A stretch of DNA of 64,000 nucleotides, from positions 5,890,001-5,954,000 of the forward strand of contig AP026538.1 in NCBI GenBank assembly GCA_026075535.2, read 5' to 3'. Source of the DNA: Tricholoma matsutake (lineage: Eukaryota > Basidiomycota > Agaricomycetes > Agaricales > Tricholomataceae). A program made the translations under genes and the position numbers. Shown one piece after another: positions 62,401 to 64,000 of the stretch. The notes beneath the pieces are model-generated. The model saw only the letters and a program-made list of their open reading frames with translations. It ran no database searches and had not been told where the DNA came from. Within the stretch, counting starts at the first letter, position 1; the number at the start of each line of letters is the position of its first letter.

Positions 62401-64000
62401 CTGATCGTGGTTAGTTATCGAGATAATCTAGATTACATAATGGATAGTCACAAAGGGGAATGATAATCAACATTTGTTGATCTGAATGCTTTGTCAGCCC
62501 TAAAGGCTAAGTTGTACCAGACAGCCTGCTGACGATGAGCATATGCTAGGCTACCGGGAGGGGTATTGTCAGAGATCAAGGCAGAGCGCCACTTCTGACT
62601 GTGATACATGAAATAGCGCACAGTCCACTGCATTTTGTATGTGACCAGCAGAAGTCCCTCCTTCCATCTATTTCTCTGAGCCCATGATCTAAGCCAATGT
62701 ACTCAACGGACTGAGAGATGTGAGTGGATTGAAAATAAATGGCATAAAATGTACATACATTCCCAGAGTTGGCCACCATTGGCAGCAGCATCAGCACCAA
62801 ATGCGGCCTCCCCTACTAGATAACCAGATTGGCAAGACTTGCGCCAAATCCAGGAAAGATGAAGGTTGGTTGAACCAGGTGCATTGGGTTTAAGAATAGC
62901 TGTGCTAGCCTTCAGGTCATCCTTCGTTAATGGCCAAAACATACTTAACATGTCAGCATCACATCACAGAGCAACCAAGCACCTTTGGCAATGCATATAC
63001 ATTCAGGCATGCAAAGTAATGTTGTCTACCAATTCCTTGACCACAGATCTGGCCTGGGTGCAAACACCCTTACTGGGCACCAGTCGAATGATATGCAAAT
63101 ATTGAAATGATTTTTTGGCAATGAGCTCCCCAAGCTGATTCAGCAAACAGCTTGCCTGGTTCTTCCGAAGCAGAATCTCCACTTTAGCAAGATGTCCATC
63201 AGATGGTAGTTGTATTTGTTGCTCTTCCACTGGAATGGCATATGTGACATCCAAAAATTGTGAAGTGCCTGCAGCTGGAGTTTCTTCATCTGAAAGGTCA
63301 AATTCGGCTTCATTGTTGGGGGTGATATGTGAGGGGGCATTCTGATGATTGGCAACATTGGCACCACTTTGTAATTGTGTTAATGTTATCATGTGGGAAG
63401 CAAGCGCTTGTCTTTCATGTTTAACACATTGCACATCAGAAACCTGTGGTGATTTACCAAGCCGATGGACTTGGTCTCATAGGTCAATCCTGCAGAACAA
63501 TGGTGAGATGAGATATACAGTCAACAATTCCACATACTGCATCTCTTCAACACTGATGGCAAAATCAATCCACTCCTCAACAGATTGAACCACTGTTGAT
63601 GCAGAGTCCAATGCCAATGCTGTTGCCATTGCTGGTGCTGGTGCCAATGCCGCTTCCATTGCCGGTGCCTGTGTTGCATAAATATCCATCACCTTTATGT
63701 CAACAAGCCTCATTGCTTCTGCAGCTATCACTTCATCTTCCCATTGACTGATAGCCTGGTTGCTGGATGTTGCTGTGAGTTGTTTGTGATGCTTGCTGAG
63801 TTGTGTGGAGGTCTCGAGGGCTTCTCAATATTTTGAGCACAGTGTAATTGCCATTCCAAGCATTTTCTTGTGATTTGAATCTGTAGCATGATCATCAAGC
63901 ATTTCTGCCTGATGTGGCAAGGTTGCTGTTCTGACTGTGGGGGAAATGGAATTCAGCATCGACCACAGAGACTTGAGTATTTTGCCTGCTACAATGCTGG
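62400..64000 (-). pseudogene. KDZ-type (Kyakuja-Dileera-Zisupton) transposase, C-terminal part
   Basis: The gene enters from the right edge. Segments in order: SLWSMLNSISPTVRTA with MLDDHATDSNHKKMLGMAI (about 63980-63840), VEEWIDFAISVE, AKVEILLRKNQASCLLNQLG then KKSFQYLH, GVCTQARSVVKELVDNI (63180-63010), HLSWIWRKSC near 62850, VHWLRSWAQRNRWKEGLLLV near 62660, and KWRSALISDNTPP then LAYAHRQQAVW near 62540. This order matches the C-terminal half of fungal KDZ (CxC2-type) transposases; the catalytic DDE part lies outside. It is broken by stops at about 63477, 63000 and 62700. Confidence 0.65.

Overview
This window looks like a transposon-dense, gene-free segment of a filamentous fungus, most probably an Agaricomycete (mushroom-forming basidiomycete). 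The inference rests on the combination of a Ngaro/DIRS-order tyrosine-recombinase retrotransposon, chromodomain Ty3/Gypsy elements, APE-type LINEs, Ty1/Copia elements primed from the initiator tRNA-Met anticodon arm, a KDZ-type transposase, and a ~53-nt intron in a gene fragment. I cannot name the species. I see no host housekeeping gene, no rRNA or functional tRNA gene, no CRISPR and nothing prokaryotic.

Layout. 1-5865: Ngaro-like element (minus strand: gag, RT, RNase H, tyrosine recombinase) with split direct repeats, one of them cut by a 350-bp solo Copia LTR. 6550-19636: LINE A (plus), interrupted between ORF1 and ORF2 by Gypsy-1 (7925-15003, itself carrying a 1046-bp unknown insert in its protease) and inside ORF2 by a 533-bp MITE (17953-18485). 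19707-25984: LINE B (minus), full length, with a 12-bp target duplication. 25997-28173: no gene seen, decayed repeat-like DNA. 28174-45850: Copia A (plus), cut at its protease active site by Gypsy-3 (37167-43329, minus), whose LTR edge is cut in turn by Gypsy-2 (29857-37163, minus). 46348-56937: Copia B (minus), with Gypsy-4 (49170-56397, plus) inside its gag; Gypsy-4 holds a 706-bp solo LTR. 56938-57752: fragment of a BED-finger gene. 57753-58370: truncated LTR. 58371-62400: acidic low-complexity ORF interrupted by an unclassified 1967-bp element with terminal inverted repeats, tRNA-like modules and 150-bp tandem repeats. 62400-64000: C-terminal part of a KDZ-type transposase, running off the right edge.

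How it fits together. Most boundaries are fixed to the base by target-site duplications (GTAGG, TTATG, TTA, AATGAGCACACT, CTGTG, CACTG, ATGTC, CACTA), so the order of insertion can be read directly. Almost every coding region is broken. The breaks have one dominant cause: CpG to TpG/CpA transitions. Repeat copies differ mostly at ancestral CpG sites, in-frame stops are mostly TGA where the family has Arg (CGA), and several catalytic Asp or Arg residues are Asn or His. This points to cytosine-methylation-driven decay in silent chromatin.

The most interesting mechanistic signal is in Gypsy-2 and Gypsy-3. In each, 11-12 nt lying 2 nt inside the 5' LTR boundary are perfectly complementary to an LTR stretch that begins 32-34 nt downstream of a TATA box. 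That is the expected layout of self-primed (Tf1/sushi-like) reverse transcription, seen here in two different elements nested in each other.
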